64,000 bases of DNA from Rhodophyticola sp017644125 (GTDB lineage Bacteria > Pseudomonadota > Alphaproteobacteria > Rhodobacterales > Rhodobacteraceae), in assembly GCF_042140125.1 (NCBI RefSeq), contig NZ_CP159473.1. One strand, given 5' to 3'. Below, in pieces: positions 8,676 to 17,308 of the stretch. Below the pieces are notes generated by a model. It did no database searches, was not told the DNA's origin, and saw only the letters and a program-made list of their open reading frames with translations. Made by a program: the position numbers and the translations under genes. Each line of letters opens with the position of its first letter. The first letter of the stretch is position 1.

Positions 8676-10153
8676 CCCTGCCGGTCCAGAATGGCGCGGA
8701 TTTCGGTCACCAGATCGCTCACGGGCACCTCCCGCTGCGCGGGCTGGGACTTCCATTCCTCATGGCTGACGCGTTCCGCAAGCTCTGCGCCAAGAACCAG
8801 ATCCTTGATCTGGACCACGCCGCGCGCGGCCTCGTCCGAACCTTGAATGACAGCCACGGGGCTTTCGCGTTTATCGGCGTATTTCAACTGGTTACCGAAG
8901 TTCTTCGGATTGCCCAGATAGACCTCCGCGCGAATGCCCGCCTGCCGGAGCGTCGCGACCATCGCCTGATAATCGCCCATCCGCTCGCGGTCCATCACCG
9001 TGACGATCACCGGACCAAGGGCCTTGCCGCCGATCCGGCCCGTCGCTCGGAGCGCCGCCAACAACCGGTCGACACCGATGGAGATACCGGTGGCAGGGAC
9101 GTCTTGGCCGGTGAACCGCTTGACCAGATCGTCATAGCGGCCACCGCCGGCGACGGACCCGAACTGCCGCGGGCGCCCCTTCTCATCGGTGATCTCGAAT
9201 GTCAGCTCGGCCTCGTAGACCGGGCCGGTGTAGTAGCCCAGCCCCCGAACCACGCTTGGATCGATCTCGATCCGGTCCGGGCCATAGCCTTGCGCGGCCA
9301 GAAGTTCGGAAATGGTTTCAAGCTCTTGCACGCCGTCCGCGCCGATCTGCGAACCGGCGACAAGCGCGCTCAGCCGGGCGACGGTGGCCGGGCCCGTGTC
9401 CCGCTTGGCGGCCATGAAGCCCATGACGATATCGGCCTGCGCGTCGGCCAGCCCGGCCCCTTTGGTGAAATCGCCGGAGGCATCCTCTCGGCCCGCGCCC
9501 AACAGCGCGCGGACGCCCTCTTCGCCCAAGCGATCCAGCTTGTCGATGGCGCGCAGCACGATGCCGCGTTCGGCCTCCTTGTCGGTCCCGGCAAGCCCCG
9601 CGACCTCCATCACGCCGTTCAGGACCTTGCGGTTGTTGACTCGCACGATGTAGTCGCCGCGCGGGATGCCCACGGCCTCCAACGTGTCCGCCAGCATCGC
9701 GCAGATCTCCGCGTCCGCGGCCATCGACGCCGACCCGACGGTATCCGCATCACATTGATAAAACTGCCGAAATCTCCCCGGCCCAGGCTTCTCGTTGCGC
9801 CAGACGGGGCCCATGGTGAAGCGCCGGTAGGGGCTTGGCAGATCGTTGCGGAACTGGGCCGCGACGCGGGCCAGCGGGGCGGTCATGTCATAGCGAAGCG
9901 CCAGCCAATCGCCCTCCTCCTCCTGCCAGGCGAAGACGCCCGCATTGGGACGATCCACATCGGGGAGGAACTTTCCCAGAGCCTCGACCGTCTCCACAGC
10001 GGAGGTTTCCAGCGGATCGAACCCATATCTGTGGTAGACCTCGCCGATCACCCGCAACATCTGCTCGCGCTCGGTCACTTCGGCGCCGAAGTAATCGCGG
10101 AAGCCTTTGGGCGTTTCGGCCTTGGGGCGGGGCTGTTTCTTCACTTTGGCCAT
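8672..10153 (-). CDS. hisS: Histidyl-tRNA synthetase
   Basis: A 493-residue class II histidyl-tRNA synthetase. It opens with a Lys-rich tail, then TPKGFRDYFGAEVTEREQML; motif 2 is FTMGPVWRNEKPGPGRFRQFYQCD, and motif 3 is in GISIGVDRLL near residue 360. The C-terminal domain (about 385-490) is the anticodon-binding fold. Length matches the alphaproteobacterial form, which is longer than the E. coli enzyme. It is the first gene of the operon with hisZ and hisG, linking histidine supply to charging. Its promoter must lie in the 149-base gap shared with the divergent slyX gene. Confidence 0.95.
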   Translation of the reverse strand: MAKVKKQPRPKAETPKGFRDYFGAEVTEREQMLRVIGEVYHRYGFDPLETSAVETVEALGKFLPDVDRPNAGVFAWQEEEGDWLALRYDMTAPLARVAAQFRNDLPSPYRRFTMGPVWRNEKPGPGRFRQFYQCDADTVGSASMAADAEICAMLADTLEAVGIPRGDYIVRVNNRKVLNGVMEVAGLAGTDKEAERGIVLRAIDKLDRLGEEGVRALLGAGREDASGDFTKGAGLADAQADIVMGFMAAKRDTGPATVARLSALVAGSQIGADGVQELETISELLAAQGYGPDRIEIDPSVVRGLGYYTGPVYEAELTFEITDEKGRPRQFGSVAGGGRYDDLVKRFTGQDVPATGISIGVDRLLAALRATGRIGGKALGPVIVTVMDRERMGDYQAMVATLRQAGIRAEVYLGNPKNFGNQLKYADKRESPVAVIQGSDEAARGVVQIKDLVLGAELAERVSHEEWKSQPAQREVPVSDLVTEIRAILDRQG

Positions 10154-10233
10154 GGGGCTTGCGTCCGGGTCTGAAAGGTCGCGGGACGTGTAGCCGAGGG
10201 GGGCGACCGGGGCAAGGCGGGGCTGAAACCGGG

Positions 10234-10277
10234 CATATAGATGCGGTATATCTCGGGTATAGAACCGGTATATACGC
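10234..10277 (+). repeat. Four 11-bp phased direct repeats before slyX
   Basis: Four consecutive 11-base units begin at 10234, 10245, 10256 and 10267. The last three begin GGTATA exactly and the first begins CATATA; the remaining five bases of each unit vary. An 11-base period is close to one helical turn, so the TATA steps lie on one face of the DNA. The array ends 25 bases before the slyX ATG, inside the hisS/slyX divergent promoter gap. A binding site for an oligomeric regulator or an intrinsically flexible promoter element are both possible. Confidence 0.6.
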
Positions 10278-10302
10278 GGCGGCGGATCGCAAGGAGGCGG
10301 AG

Positions 10303-10506
10303 ATGGCGGATCGGACGGAGCTGGAAGAGCGGATGGCGCATCTGATCAGGACGGTGGAGGACCTGTCGGAGGTCGTCGCCCGGCAAGACGCGGAGATAGC
10401 CACGCTGACCCGGCGGGTGGAGATGCTGATGATGCGCGAGGCGGAGCGGGAGATGGAGAGCGGCGGAACCTTGCCGCTGGCCGATGCGAAACCGCCGCAC
10501 TGGTGA
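10303..10506 (+). CDS. slyX: SlyX family protein
   Basis: A 67-residue protein that is almost entirely one heptad-patterned helix (residues 5-50, LEERMAHLIRTVEDLSEVVA), ending in the conserved PPHW motif typical of SlyX. A strong AAGGAGG ribosome site lies 5 bases before the ATG. SlyX proteins are small coiled-coil proteins of unknown function. The gene is divergent from hisS and preceded by an unusual phased repeat. The ORF extends far upstream in frame through hisS antisense DNA, but the ribosome site and family length fix the start here. Confidence 0.85.
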   Translation: MADRTELEERMAHLIRTVEDLSEVVARQDAEIATLTRRVEMLMMREAEREMESGGTLPLADAKPPHW

Positions 10507-10883
10507 GAGCAGGCACCCCGGAAACGCTCCGGCGGAGCGGTTCGCCTGCGAACGGGCGGAGCCCCGACACCCTGCGACCCGATGTTCAGGCTTGGCAAAT
10601 GGAGGCCCGGCGGCCCGCGACGAAAACCTGTTTCTCTCGCCCCTCCCGACAATGGCTCTTTCGGGAGCCGTGACGACAGATATCGTCAGCATGACCGATC
10701 AGGGCGACCGAGGCGCGGCGGCGACCGGCGCAGTTCAGGCAGGGACCGCCATGACAGTCCTGGCCGGAGTGATCAGCTCCTTTCCTGGCGGGCTCTGCTT
10801 TCTGGCTGGCCTGATCCTCTCGTCTGGAGGGCGTCGCGAAATGGTGGTTGTCGACAGAGACCTGCGAAAGTCTTCACCCGGTA
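10507..10883. other. Intergenic region between slyX and dnaE
   Basis: A 377-base stretch without a convincing gene. Just after slyX two small perfect hairpins stand side by side: GCTCC/GGAGC at 10526-10538 and GTTCGC/GCGAAC at 10540-10553, without a T run. A frame from ATG 10653 to 10948 would code for 98 residues with one hydrophobic stretch (TVLAGVISSFPGGLCFLAGL) but has no ribosome site, runs 65 bases into the end of dnaE on the other strand, and resembles no family I know. I leave it uncalled. Confidence 0.5.
10526..10553 (+). terminator. Tandem hairpins after slyX (possible terminator)
   Basis: Two short perfect inverted repeats, GCTCC-GGC-GGAGC and GTTCGC-CT-GCGAAC, lie 20 to 47 bases after the slyX stop. 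There is no T tract, so intrinsic termination is unproven; they may instead stabilise the 3' end. Confidence 0.3.
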
Positions 10884-13800
10884 TCAAACCTCCTCCACGG
10901 TCATCACCCCGCCAAGGCTCTTCAATGCACCCTTTATCTGCGGGTTGACCGGGAAGTCCTCGCCCAGAAGCACCTCCACCTCCCCCGGCAGGTCAGGATG
11001 CATGAGGCAGAGATGGACCGGTCCACGGCCTTTCAGTCTGGATTCCGATCTGGCGCGGTCCAGAAGACCCGCCACGGTGGAAATCGCCTCGGATTCTTCT
11101 ACAAAAACCCGCAAACCCCGGCCGATCTCGCCGGCGATGTTGTCGTCGATGGGCTGAACGCCGCGGGCGAGCAGCTTCAGGCTGTCGCCCTCCAGCGTGG
11201 CCTCGACCTGCAGCACGACATTTGCGCCGGTATCCAGATGCTCCCGAGATGCCTCCAGCACATCGGAGAACATGGTGACCTCGTAAAGCCCCGTCGGGTC
11301 GGACAACTGCACGAAGGCGAAGCGGTTGCCCCGCTGGCTCTTGCGTTCCTGCCGGGAGGAGACTGCGCCCGCCATCTTGGCGACGAAGGACCCGCCCTGC
11401 ACCCGCGCCTCCACGTCCGCAAGGGTCTTGCAGCCCTTCCGCTTCAGGGCCGGCATGTAATCGTCCAGCGGGTGGCCGGAGAGGTAGAAGCCGATCGCCA
11501 TGTGTTCATTGGCCAACCGCTCATTGGGAAGCCAATCGTCGCGGTCTGGCAGGCGCGGTTCGGGCAGGTCGTCGCCCGCCTCCCCGAAGAGCGAGACCTG
11601 ATCGGAGGCACGCTGGTCATGGATCGCGGCGGAATAGGCGGTGAGCGCATCGAGGCTGTCGAAGACGCGGGCGCGGTTGCGGTCCAGCTCGTCGAAGGCG
11701 CCGGCGCGGGCGAGCATTTCGAGGGAGCGTTTGCCCACGCGCTTGAGATCGGCCCGGCGGGCAAGGTCGAAGAGTGTGGCGAAGGGCGTGTCTCCGCGCG
11801 CTTCTTCTATAAGTTTCATAGCCTCGACGCCGACATTCTTGAGCCCGCCAAGGGCATAGACCACCTTGTCGTCCTTCACGCTGAACCTGGCCGAAGAGCG
11901 GTTGACACATGGCGGGATCGTCTCGATCTCCAGCCGGTCGACCTCCTGCTTGTAGACGCCAAGCTTGTCCGTCAGGTGGATGTCGCAATTCATCACCGCG
12001 GCCATGAATTCGACCGGGTGATTGGCCTTCAGCCAAGCGGTCTGGTAGCTGACGACCGCATAGGCGGCGGCGTGGGATTTGTTGAAGCCGTAATTGGCGA
12101 ACTTGTCGAGCAGGTTCCAGACCTCGATCGCCTTCTTCTCGTCGACGCCGTTTTCTGCGGCGCCTTTTAGGAATTTCGGGCGTTCGGCATCCATCGCCTC
12201 CTGAATCTTCTTGCCCATCGCGCGGCGCAGCAGGTCGGCGCCGCCAAGGCTGTAGCCCGCCATCTCCTGCGCGATCTGCATCACCTGTTCCTGATAGACG
12301 ATGATGCCCTGGGTCTCGTCGAGGATATGGTCGATGGTCGGGTGCAGAAGCTCGCGTTCCGAAATTCCGTTCTTCACCTCGCAGAATTTCGGGATGTTCT
12401 CCATCGGGCCGGGCCGGTAGAGCGCGACCAGCGCGATGATATCCTCGATGCAGTCCGGCTTCATGCGCCGGAGCGCGTCCATCATGCCCGAACTTTCCAC
12501 CTGGAACACCGCGACCGTCTTGGCGGAGGCGTACAGATCGTAGGTTTTCGCGTCATCCAGCGGGATCAGGCCCGGATCGATCACGATCCCCTTTTCTTTT
12601 AGAAGATCTATGGCGTTCTGCACCACCGTCAGCGTCTTCAGGCCCAGAAAGTCGAATTTCACCAGCCCTGCGGGCTCCACCCATTTCATGTTGAACTGGG
12701 TGGCCGGCATGTCCGAGCGCGGATCCTGATAAAGCGGGACAAGCTCGTCGAGCGGCCGGTCGCCGATCACCACGCCGGCGGCATGGGTGGAGGCATTGCG
12801 CAACAGGCCCTCGACCTGCTGGCCATAGGTCAGAAGCCGCTCGACAACCTCCTCCTCCTTGGCCATCTCGCGCAGGCGCGGCTCGTCGGCCAGCGCCTTT
12901 TCGATCGAGACGGGTTTGACCCCTTCGACCGGGATCATCTTGGACAGGCGGTCGACCTGCATGAACGGCATCTGCAACACCCGGCCCACATCGCGAATGG
13001 CCGCCTTGGACAGCAGCGCGCCGAAAGTGATGATCTGGCCCACCCTGTCGCGGCCATAGCGGTCCTGCACATAGCGGATCACCTCTTCGCGCCGGTCCAT
13101 GCAGAAATCGATGTCGAAATCCGGCATCGACACCCGTTCGGGGTTCAGGAACCGCTCGAACAGCAGCGAATAGCGGAGCGGGTCCAGATCGGTGATGGTG
13201 AGCGCATAGGCCACAAGGCTGCCAGCGCCGGAGCCGCGGCCCGGGCCCACGGGAATATCGTGATCCTTGGCCCATTTGATGAAATCGGCCACGATCAGGA
13301 AATAGCCGGGGAAGCCCATGCCCTCGATGATCCCCAGCTCGAATTCGAGGCGTTTGTCGTATTCCTCCACGGGCACGGCGGGCTCGATGATCTCCAGCCG
13401 GGCCTTCAGCCCCTCGCGGGCCTGACGGCGCAACTCCTCCACCTCGTTCTCGGCGAAGCGCGGCAGGATCGGGTCGTGGGTGCGCGCCCGAAAGGCGCAG
13501 CGGCGCGCGATTTCCACCGTGTTTTCAAGCGCTTCGGGAAGGTCCGCGAAAAGCGCCGCCATCTCGGCGGGGGTCTTGAAGTAATGCTGCGGCGACAGGC
13601 GGCGGCGCGGCTCCTGCTGGTCGACATAGGCGCCCTGCGCGATGCAGATCAGCGCGTCATGGGCCTCGTACATGTCGGCCTTGGGAAAATAGACATCGTT
13701 GGTGGCCACCAGCGGCAGCCCTTCGCCATAGGCGGTTTCGACGAACCATTCCTCGGTCAGCCGCTCGGCTTCGGGCGGGCTGGCATCGTCACGGGGATGG

Positions 13801-14330
13801 CGTTGCAGCTCGATATAGAGCCGGTCGGCATAGATCTCCCGAAGCGCCGAGAGAACCGCGGCGGCGCGGGATTTCTGGCCATCCTGCAAGAGGCGGCCAA
13901 GCGGGCCCTCGGGTCCGCCCGTGAGACAGATCAGGCCCGCGCCGTGCCGCGCCAGTTCGGCCATCGTGACATGCGGCAGCGTCCCGTCGCCGCGCAGATA
14001 GAGCGCGGAGTTGAGCTTCATCAGATTGGCATAGCCTTCGGCATTCTGGGCCAGCAGGACCAGCGGCGCGGCCGGGCGCGCGCGCTCCCCAGGGGCAGCG
14101 GTTTCGTATTCCACGTCGATCTGGCAGCCAAGGATCGGCTGGACACCGGCCCGGGCCGCCGTTTCGGAAAACTCCAGCGCACAGAACATGTTGTTGGTGT
14201 CGGTCACGGCCACGGCGGGCATGCCCGCATCGGCCACGAGACCGGGCAGCTTCTTGACCCGCATCGCCCCTTCAAGGAGCGAATATTCGGTGTGGAGGCG
14301 GAGATGGATGAATCGCGGATCACTGCTCAT
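10884..14330 (-). CDS. dnaE: DNA polymerase III subunit alpha
   Basis: A 1148-residue replicative polymerase. The N-terminal PHP domain opens FIHLRLHTEYSLLEGAM. The C-family polymerase core carries the catalytic PDFDIDF motif (about residue 400) and the GRGSGAGSLVAYAL element just before it. Further on are the helix-hairpin-helix region and an OB fold (LSDPTGLYEVTMFSD, about residues 1010-1025). Length and order fit DnaE1, the essential alpha subunit, rather than the shorter DnaE2. I chose ATG 14330, giving SSDPRFIHLRLHTEYS; an upstream frame start has no support. It is apparently monocistronic. Confidence 0.96.
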   Translation of the reverse strand: MSSDPRFIHLRLHTEYSLLEGAMRVKKLPGLVADAGMPAVAVTDTNNMFCALEFSETAARAGVQPILGCQIDVEYETAAPGERARPAAPLVLLAQNAEGYANLMKLNSALYLRGDGTLPHVTMAELARHGAGLICLTGGPEGPLGRLLQDGQKSRAAAVLSALREIYADRLYIELQRHPRDDASPPEAERLTEEWFVETAYGEGLPLVATNDVYFPKADMYEAHDALICIAQGAYVDQQEPRRRLSPQHYFKTPAEMAALFADLPEALENTVEIARRCAFRARTHDPILPRFAENEVEELRRQAREGLKARLEIIEPAVPVEEYDKRLEFELGIIEGMGFPGYFLIVADFIKWAKDHDIPVGPGRGSGAGSLVAYALTITDLDPLRYSLLFERFLNPERVSMPDFDIDFCMDRREEVIRYVQDRYGRDRVGQIITFGALLSKAAIRDVGRVLQMPFMQVDRLSKMIPVEGVKPVSIEKALADEPRLREMAKEEEVVERLLTYGQQVEGLLRNASTHAAGVVIGDRPLDELVPLYQDPRSDMPATQFNMKWVEPAGLVKFDFLGLKTLTVVQNAIDLLKEKGIVIDPGLIPLDDAKTYDLYASAKTVAVFQVESSGMMDALRRMKPDCIEDIIALVALYRPGPMENIPKFCEVKNGISERELLHPTIDHILDETQGIIVYQEQVMQIAQEMAGYSLGGADLLRRAMGKKIQEAMDAERPKFLKGAAENGVDEKKAIEVWNLLDKFANYGFNKSHAAAYAVVSYQTAWLKANHPVEFMAAVMNCDIHLTDKLGVYKQEVDRLEIETIPPCVNRSSARFSVKDDKVVYALGGLKNVGVEAMKLIEEARGDTPFATLFDLARRADLKRVGKRSLEMLARAGAFDELDRNRARVFDSLDALTAYSAAIHDQRASDQVSLFGEAGDDLPEPRLPDRDDWLPNERLANEHMAIGFYLSGHPLDDYMPALKRKGCKTLADVEARVQGGSFVAKMAGAVSSRQERKSQRGNRFAFVQLSDPTGLYEVTMFSDVLEASREHLDTGANVVLQVEATLEGDSLKLLARGVQPIDDNIAGEIGRGLRVFVEESEAISTVAGLLDRARSESRLKGRGPVHLCLMHPDLPGEVEVLLGEDFPVNPQIKGALKSLGGVMTVEEV

Positions 14331-14410
14331 GCGGGCAAGGCTACCGCAGGATGATGGGGCGCGCCACAGGAACGCCACCGGATGTTGGGGATAACCGCAA
14401 AATCAAAAAC

Positions 14411-14426
14411 TTAGCCTTCTGGCTTT
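14411..14426 (+). promoter_or_regulatory. Upstream operator-like palindrome for the ArsR gene
   Basis: TTAGCC-TTCT-GGCTTT has the same TTAGCC-N4-GGCT layout as the perfect palindrome 39 bases downstream; the last two bases differ. It lies in the AT-rich gap between dnaE and the ArsR-type gene. Two matching sites suggest autoregulation with cooperative binding (inference). Confidence 0.5.
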
Positions 14427-14449
14427 TTTTCAGCGCATTTTCATGATAG

Positions 14450-14465
14450 TTAGCCATATGGCTAA
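14450..14465 (+). promoter_or_regulatory. Perfect 16-bp palindrome across the ArsR start codon
   Basis: TTAGCCATATGGCTAA reads identically on both strands and includes the ATG at 14458. ArsR-family dimers bind such inverted repeats, so this is the likely autorepression site. A GATAGT element at 14445-14450 could serve as a -10 box, which would place the transcript start at the ATG itself (leaderless mRNA); there is no ribosome site in front of it. Confidence 0.6.
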
Positions 14466-14802
14466 TCGAATCACACCCGGTCTCGACACCCTCTTTCAGG
14501 CGCTTGCCGATCCGACCCGCCGCGCCGTCATCGCGCGTCTGGGCCGGGGGCCCGCACCGGTCAAGGAACTGGCCGGACCCCACGACATGGCGCTTCCGAG
14601 CTTTCTGAAACATCTCGACATGCTGGAACGCTCGGGCCTCGTCCGGTCGCGCAAGTCCGGGCGGGTGCGGGTCTGCACGCTCCACCCCGAGGCCTTCGCC
14701 GTGGCCGACGCCTGGATTGCACAGCAAAAGCAGCTTTGGGAGGGCCGCATCGACCGGATGGCCGCGCTGGCCGAGGATCTGGAGCGAAAGGAGATGGAAT
14801 GA
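14458..14802 (+). CDS. ArsR-family transcriptional repressor
   Basis: A 114-residue winged-helix protein: LDTLFQALADPTRRAVIARLG, then the recognition region ALPSFLKHLDMLERSGLVRSRKSGRVRVCTL. No metal-binding Cys motif is present, so it is not a metal sensor of the SmtB type. It belongs to the group encoded with SRPBCC proteins, whose ligand is usually unknown. It overlaps the next gene by ATGA. An in-frame ATG at 14443 is an alternative start; 14458 fits family alignment (ANRITPGLDTL) better, and a palindrome covers it. Confidence 0.9.
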   Translation: MANRITPGLDTLFQALADPTRRAVIARLGRGPAPVKELAGPHDMALPSFLKHLDMLERSGLVRSRKSGRVRVCTLHPEAFAVADAWIAQQKQLWEGRIDRMAALAEDLERKEME

Positions 14803-15266
14803 ATACGGATTTTCAGACATTCGATGTGACGCGGGAGATCGCCGCCCGCCCCGAGACGGTCTATCGCACATGGGCCGAGCCGGATCTGAAGCGCCGCTGG
14901 TTCGCCCCGGAAGTATCGAACGGATGGCACGCGGAGGGCTACGAGGCCGATCTGCGCGAGGGTGGCGTGGAACGCAGCCGGTTCCGCCATGACGAGATCG
15001 GAAGCTTCCAGTTCGAGGCGCGCTACATCCAGATGCGCGCGCCCGGGCGGCTGGTCTACAGCTTCACCATGGCGACCGCGGAGGCGCTTTTGTCGGCCTC
15101 TCTCGCGACCGTCTGCATTCACGCGCATGGGGCCGGCAGCAGGGTGATCTACACCGAACAGGCGGTGTTTCTGGATGGCGGAGACCGGCGCGAGACGCGG
15201 CTGGCCGGGACCACGGACCTGATCGCGAAGATGGCGGCAATCGCGGGCGAGGTTGAAAATGCCTGA
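14799..15266 (+). CDS. SRPBCC domain protein (AHSA1-like)
   Basis: A 155-residue START/Bet-v1-like domain protein: VTREIAARPETVYRTWAEPDLKRRWFAP opens the fold, and a central YEADLREGGVERSRF strand pair and C-terminal amphipathic helix close it. Such proteins (AHSA1/YndB/CalC type) have a hydrophobic ligand pocket and are frequently cotranscribed with ArsR repressors, which points to a small hydrophobic ligand or stress role. The start overlaps the ArsR stop by ATGA. No catalytic function can be assigned. Confidence 0.85.
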   Translation: MNTDFQTFDVTREIAARPETVYRTWAEPDLKRRWFAPEVSNGWHAEGYEADLREGGVERSRFRHDEIGSFQFEARYIQMRAPGRLVYSFTMATAEALLSASLATVCIHAHGAGSRVIYTEQAVFLDGGDRRETRLAGTTDLIAKMAAIAGEVENA

Positions 15267-15732
15267 TTTCGATGCCGATGCCGATCTGGAGATCGAACGG
15301 CTGATCCGTGCGGCGCCGGAGACGATCTGGCGCTGCTGGGAAGACCCCGATCTGTTCAGGCAATGGTTCACCCCGCCCGGTGTGGAGGTGACCGAGGTGG
15401 AGAATGACCTGCGCAGCGGCGGGCGGGCCTTCGTGGTGATGAAGCTGCCCGATGGAACGCTGATGCCGAGCGAGGGCTGTTTCTTCCTTGCCGAGCCCTG
15501 TCGGCGGCTGGTTTACGGCGATGCCGTCCGGGCCGGCTTCCGTCCCGGCGACGGGATACCCTTCATGACCGCCGATATCACGCTGACCCCGCAGCCGGGC
15601 GGCACGCTTTACCGCGCCCATGTGATGCACAACTCCGCCGAGGCGCGGCGCCGCCATGAGGAGATGGGCTTTGCCGATGGATGGGCGACGACCCTTGCCC
15701 AGCTCGAAGACCTGGCCAGCGGGCTGGGCTAG
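15259..15732 (+). CDS. Second SRPBCC domain protein (AHSA1-like)
   Basis: A 157-residue relative of its neighbour, overlapping it by 8 bases. It opens IERLIRAAPETIWRCWEDPDLFRQWFTPP, contains the typical GGRAFVVMKLPDG strand pair, and ends with a helix containing GFADGWATTLAQLEDLA, the family's usual C-terminus. I used ATG 15259 rather than the TTG two codons earlier. ArsR plus two SRPBCC genes form a three-gene unit. The pair may act together or on different ligands; the sequence does not say which. Confidence 0.85.
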   Translation: MPDFDADADLEIERLIRAAPETIWRCWEDPDLFRQWFTPPGVEVTEVENDLRSGGRAFVVMKLPDGTLMPSEGCFFLAEPCRRLVYGDAVRAGFRPGDGIPFMTADITLTPQPGGTLYRAHVMHNSAEARRRHEEMGFADGWATTLAQLEDLASGLG

Positions 15733-15734
15733 CC

Positions 15735-15749
15735 GCCCGAAAAACGGGC
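15735..15749 (+). terminator. Small hairpin after the ArsR-SRPBCC operon
   Basis: GCCCG-AAAAA-CGGGC begins 3 bases after the last stop, followed by a second weak inverted repeat (CTGCC...GGCAG). No T run is present, so termination here is only a possibility. Confidence 0.35.
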
Positions 15750-15883
15750 AACTGCCGCAAAGGCGGGCAGTGCCACGGCAGGGAAAGCTTGCAATATGCC
15801 GCGTTCCCCGCTTTGCTGGCTGACGGTCGAACAGGGAAACGGGCCGCCTTCTACGCCGCATCGAAGGCCGGAGACCACCCGTA

Positions 15884-15894
15884 GTTACGGTAAC
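15884..15894 (+). promoter_or_regulatory. Inverted repeat before xdhA
   Basis: GTTAC-G-GTAAC is a perfect 5-1-5 inverted repeat 17 bases before the xdhA ATG, in a 178-base gap that must hold the promoter for the purine operon. It could be a regulator site; it is short enough to occur by chance. Confidence 0.25.
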
Positions 15895-15910
15895 GCGGCG
15901 GGCAAATCTC

Positions 15911-17308
15911 ATGAGCATCCGGTTTCTTCTGAATGGGGAACCTGTGGAGGTCGAGGCATCTCCGACGACCACGCTGCTGGATTGGCTGCGCGAGACGCGC
16001 GGGCTGACCGGCACGAAAGAAGGCTGCAACGAAGGCGATTGCGGCGCCTGCACCGTGATGGTGACCGATGGGGACGGGGCGCGGGCGCTGAACGCCTGCA
16101 TTCTGTTCCTGCCGCAGGTGCAGGGCCGCGCGGTGCGCACGGTCGAGGGGCTGGCCGGACCGGGGGGGCAGTTGCACCCGGTTCAGCACGCGATGGTCGC
16201 GCACCACGGCAGCCAGTGCGGCTTCTGCACACCGGGCTTCATCGTCTCCATGGCCGTGGCGCATCTGAACGGGCGCAGGGATTTCGACGATCAGCTTGCG
16301 GGCAATCTCTGCCGCTGCACGGGCTATGCGCCGATCCTGCGCGCCGCCGAGGCGGCCGCGGCCGAGCCTGTGCCCGACTGGATGCGTACCGATGCGGCGG
16401 CGCTGGGCACCCTGGCCGTGCCGGACGCCGTCCCACGGGACGGGGACGGATCGGCGGCCTTCGCCCCACGCTCCGCCGATGCGCTTGCCGCGTGGTATGA
16501 GGCGCATCCCGACGCGACGCTGATCGCGGGCGCCACGGATGTGGGTCTATGGGTCACCAAGCAGTTGCGCGATCTGGCCCGGGTGGCGTTCCTGAACCGG
16601 TGTGACGACCTGCGCGGGATCACCGCCGATGACGGCGTGATCCGCATCGGCGCGATGACCAGCCTGACCGAGCTTGGCGCGTTCTTCGCCGACCGGCACC
16701 CGAGCCTTGCGGAGATGATCCGGCGCTACGGCTCGGTGCAGGTGCGCAACGCCGCCACGCTGGGCGGCAACATCGCCAACGGCTCGCCCATCGGGGACAG
16801 CCCGCCGGCGCTGATCGCGCTGGGCGCGCGGCTGCATCTGCGCAAGGGAGATGCGCGGCGCGAGATGCCGCTGGAGGCGTTTTTCATCGAGTACGGCAGG
16901 CAGGACAGGCAACCCGGCGAGTTCGTCGAGGCGATTTCCCTGCCGGTGCAGGCCGACCGGCTTCGCTGCTACAAGCTCAGCAAACGCTTCGATCAGGATA
17001 TCTCGGCTGTCTGCGGGTGCTTCAATATTCTTGTAGAAGATGGCACCGTGACATCGGCGCGGATTGCCTTCGGCGGCATGGCGGGCACGCCGAAACGGGC
17101 CGGCGCGGTCGAGGCCGCCCTGACCGGCAGCCCTTGGACGGAGGAGACGGTGCGGGCGGCGATGGCGGCGTTCGCGCGCGATTACGCCCCGATGAGCGAC
17201 ATGCGCGCCTCCGCCGACTACCGGATGGAGGCGGCGCGAAACATGCTTCTGCGGGCCTTCCATGAGGATCGGGGCGTGGCGACCGATGTGCTGGCGGTGA
17301 CGGCATGA
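15911..17308 (+). CDS. xdhA: Xanthine dehydrogenase small subunit (2Fe-2S and FAD)
   Basis: A 465-residue electron-transfer subunit of xanthine dehydrogenase, which oxidises hypoxanthine to xanthine and urate. The N-terminal 2Fe-2S domain has C39, C44 and C47 in KEGCNEGDCGACTV; the second cluster domain has QCGFCTPGF and NLCRCTGY. After a linker comes the FAD domain with ATLGGNIANGSPIGDSPP and a CO-dehydrogenase-type C-terminus. This two-subunit layout is that of Rhodobacter XdhA. It overlaps xdhB by ATGA. Confidence 0.95.
   Translation: MSIRFLLNGEPVEVEASPTTTLLDWLRETRGLTGTKEGCNEGDCGACTVMVTDGDGARALNACILFLPQVQGRAVRTVEGLAGPGGQLHPVQHAMVAHHGSQCGFCTPGFIVSMAVAHLNGRRDFDDQLAGNLCRCTGYAPILRAAEAAAAEPVPDWMRTDAAALGTLAVPDAVPRDGDGSAAFAPRSADALAAWYEAHPDATLIAGATDVGLWVTKQLRDLARVAFLNRCDDLRGITADDGVIRIGAMTSLTELGAFFADRHPSLAEMIRRYGSVQVRNAATLGGNIANGSPIGDSPPALIALGARLHLRKGDARREMPLEAFFIEYGRQDRQPGEFVEAISLPVQADRLRCYKLSKRFDQDISAVCGCFNILVEDGTVTSARIAFGGMAGTPKRAGAVEAALTGSPWTEETVRAAMAAFARDYAPMSDMRASADYRMEAARNMLLRAFHEDRGVATDVLAVTA

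Noticed and set aside
10653..10948. 98-codon frame between slyX and dnaE
   Set aside because: There is no ribosome site, it enters the 3' end of dnaE on the other strand, and no family resemblance is visible.
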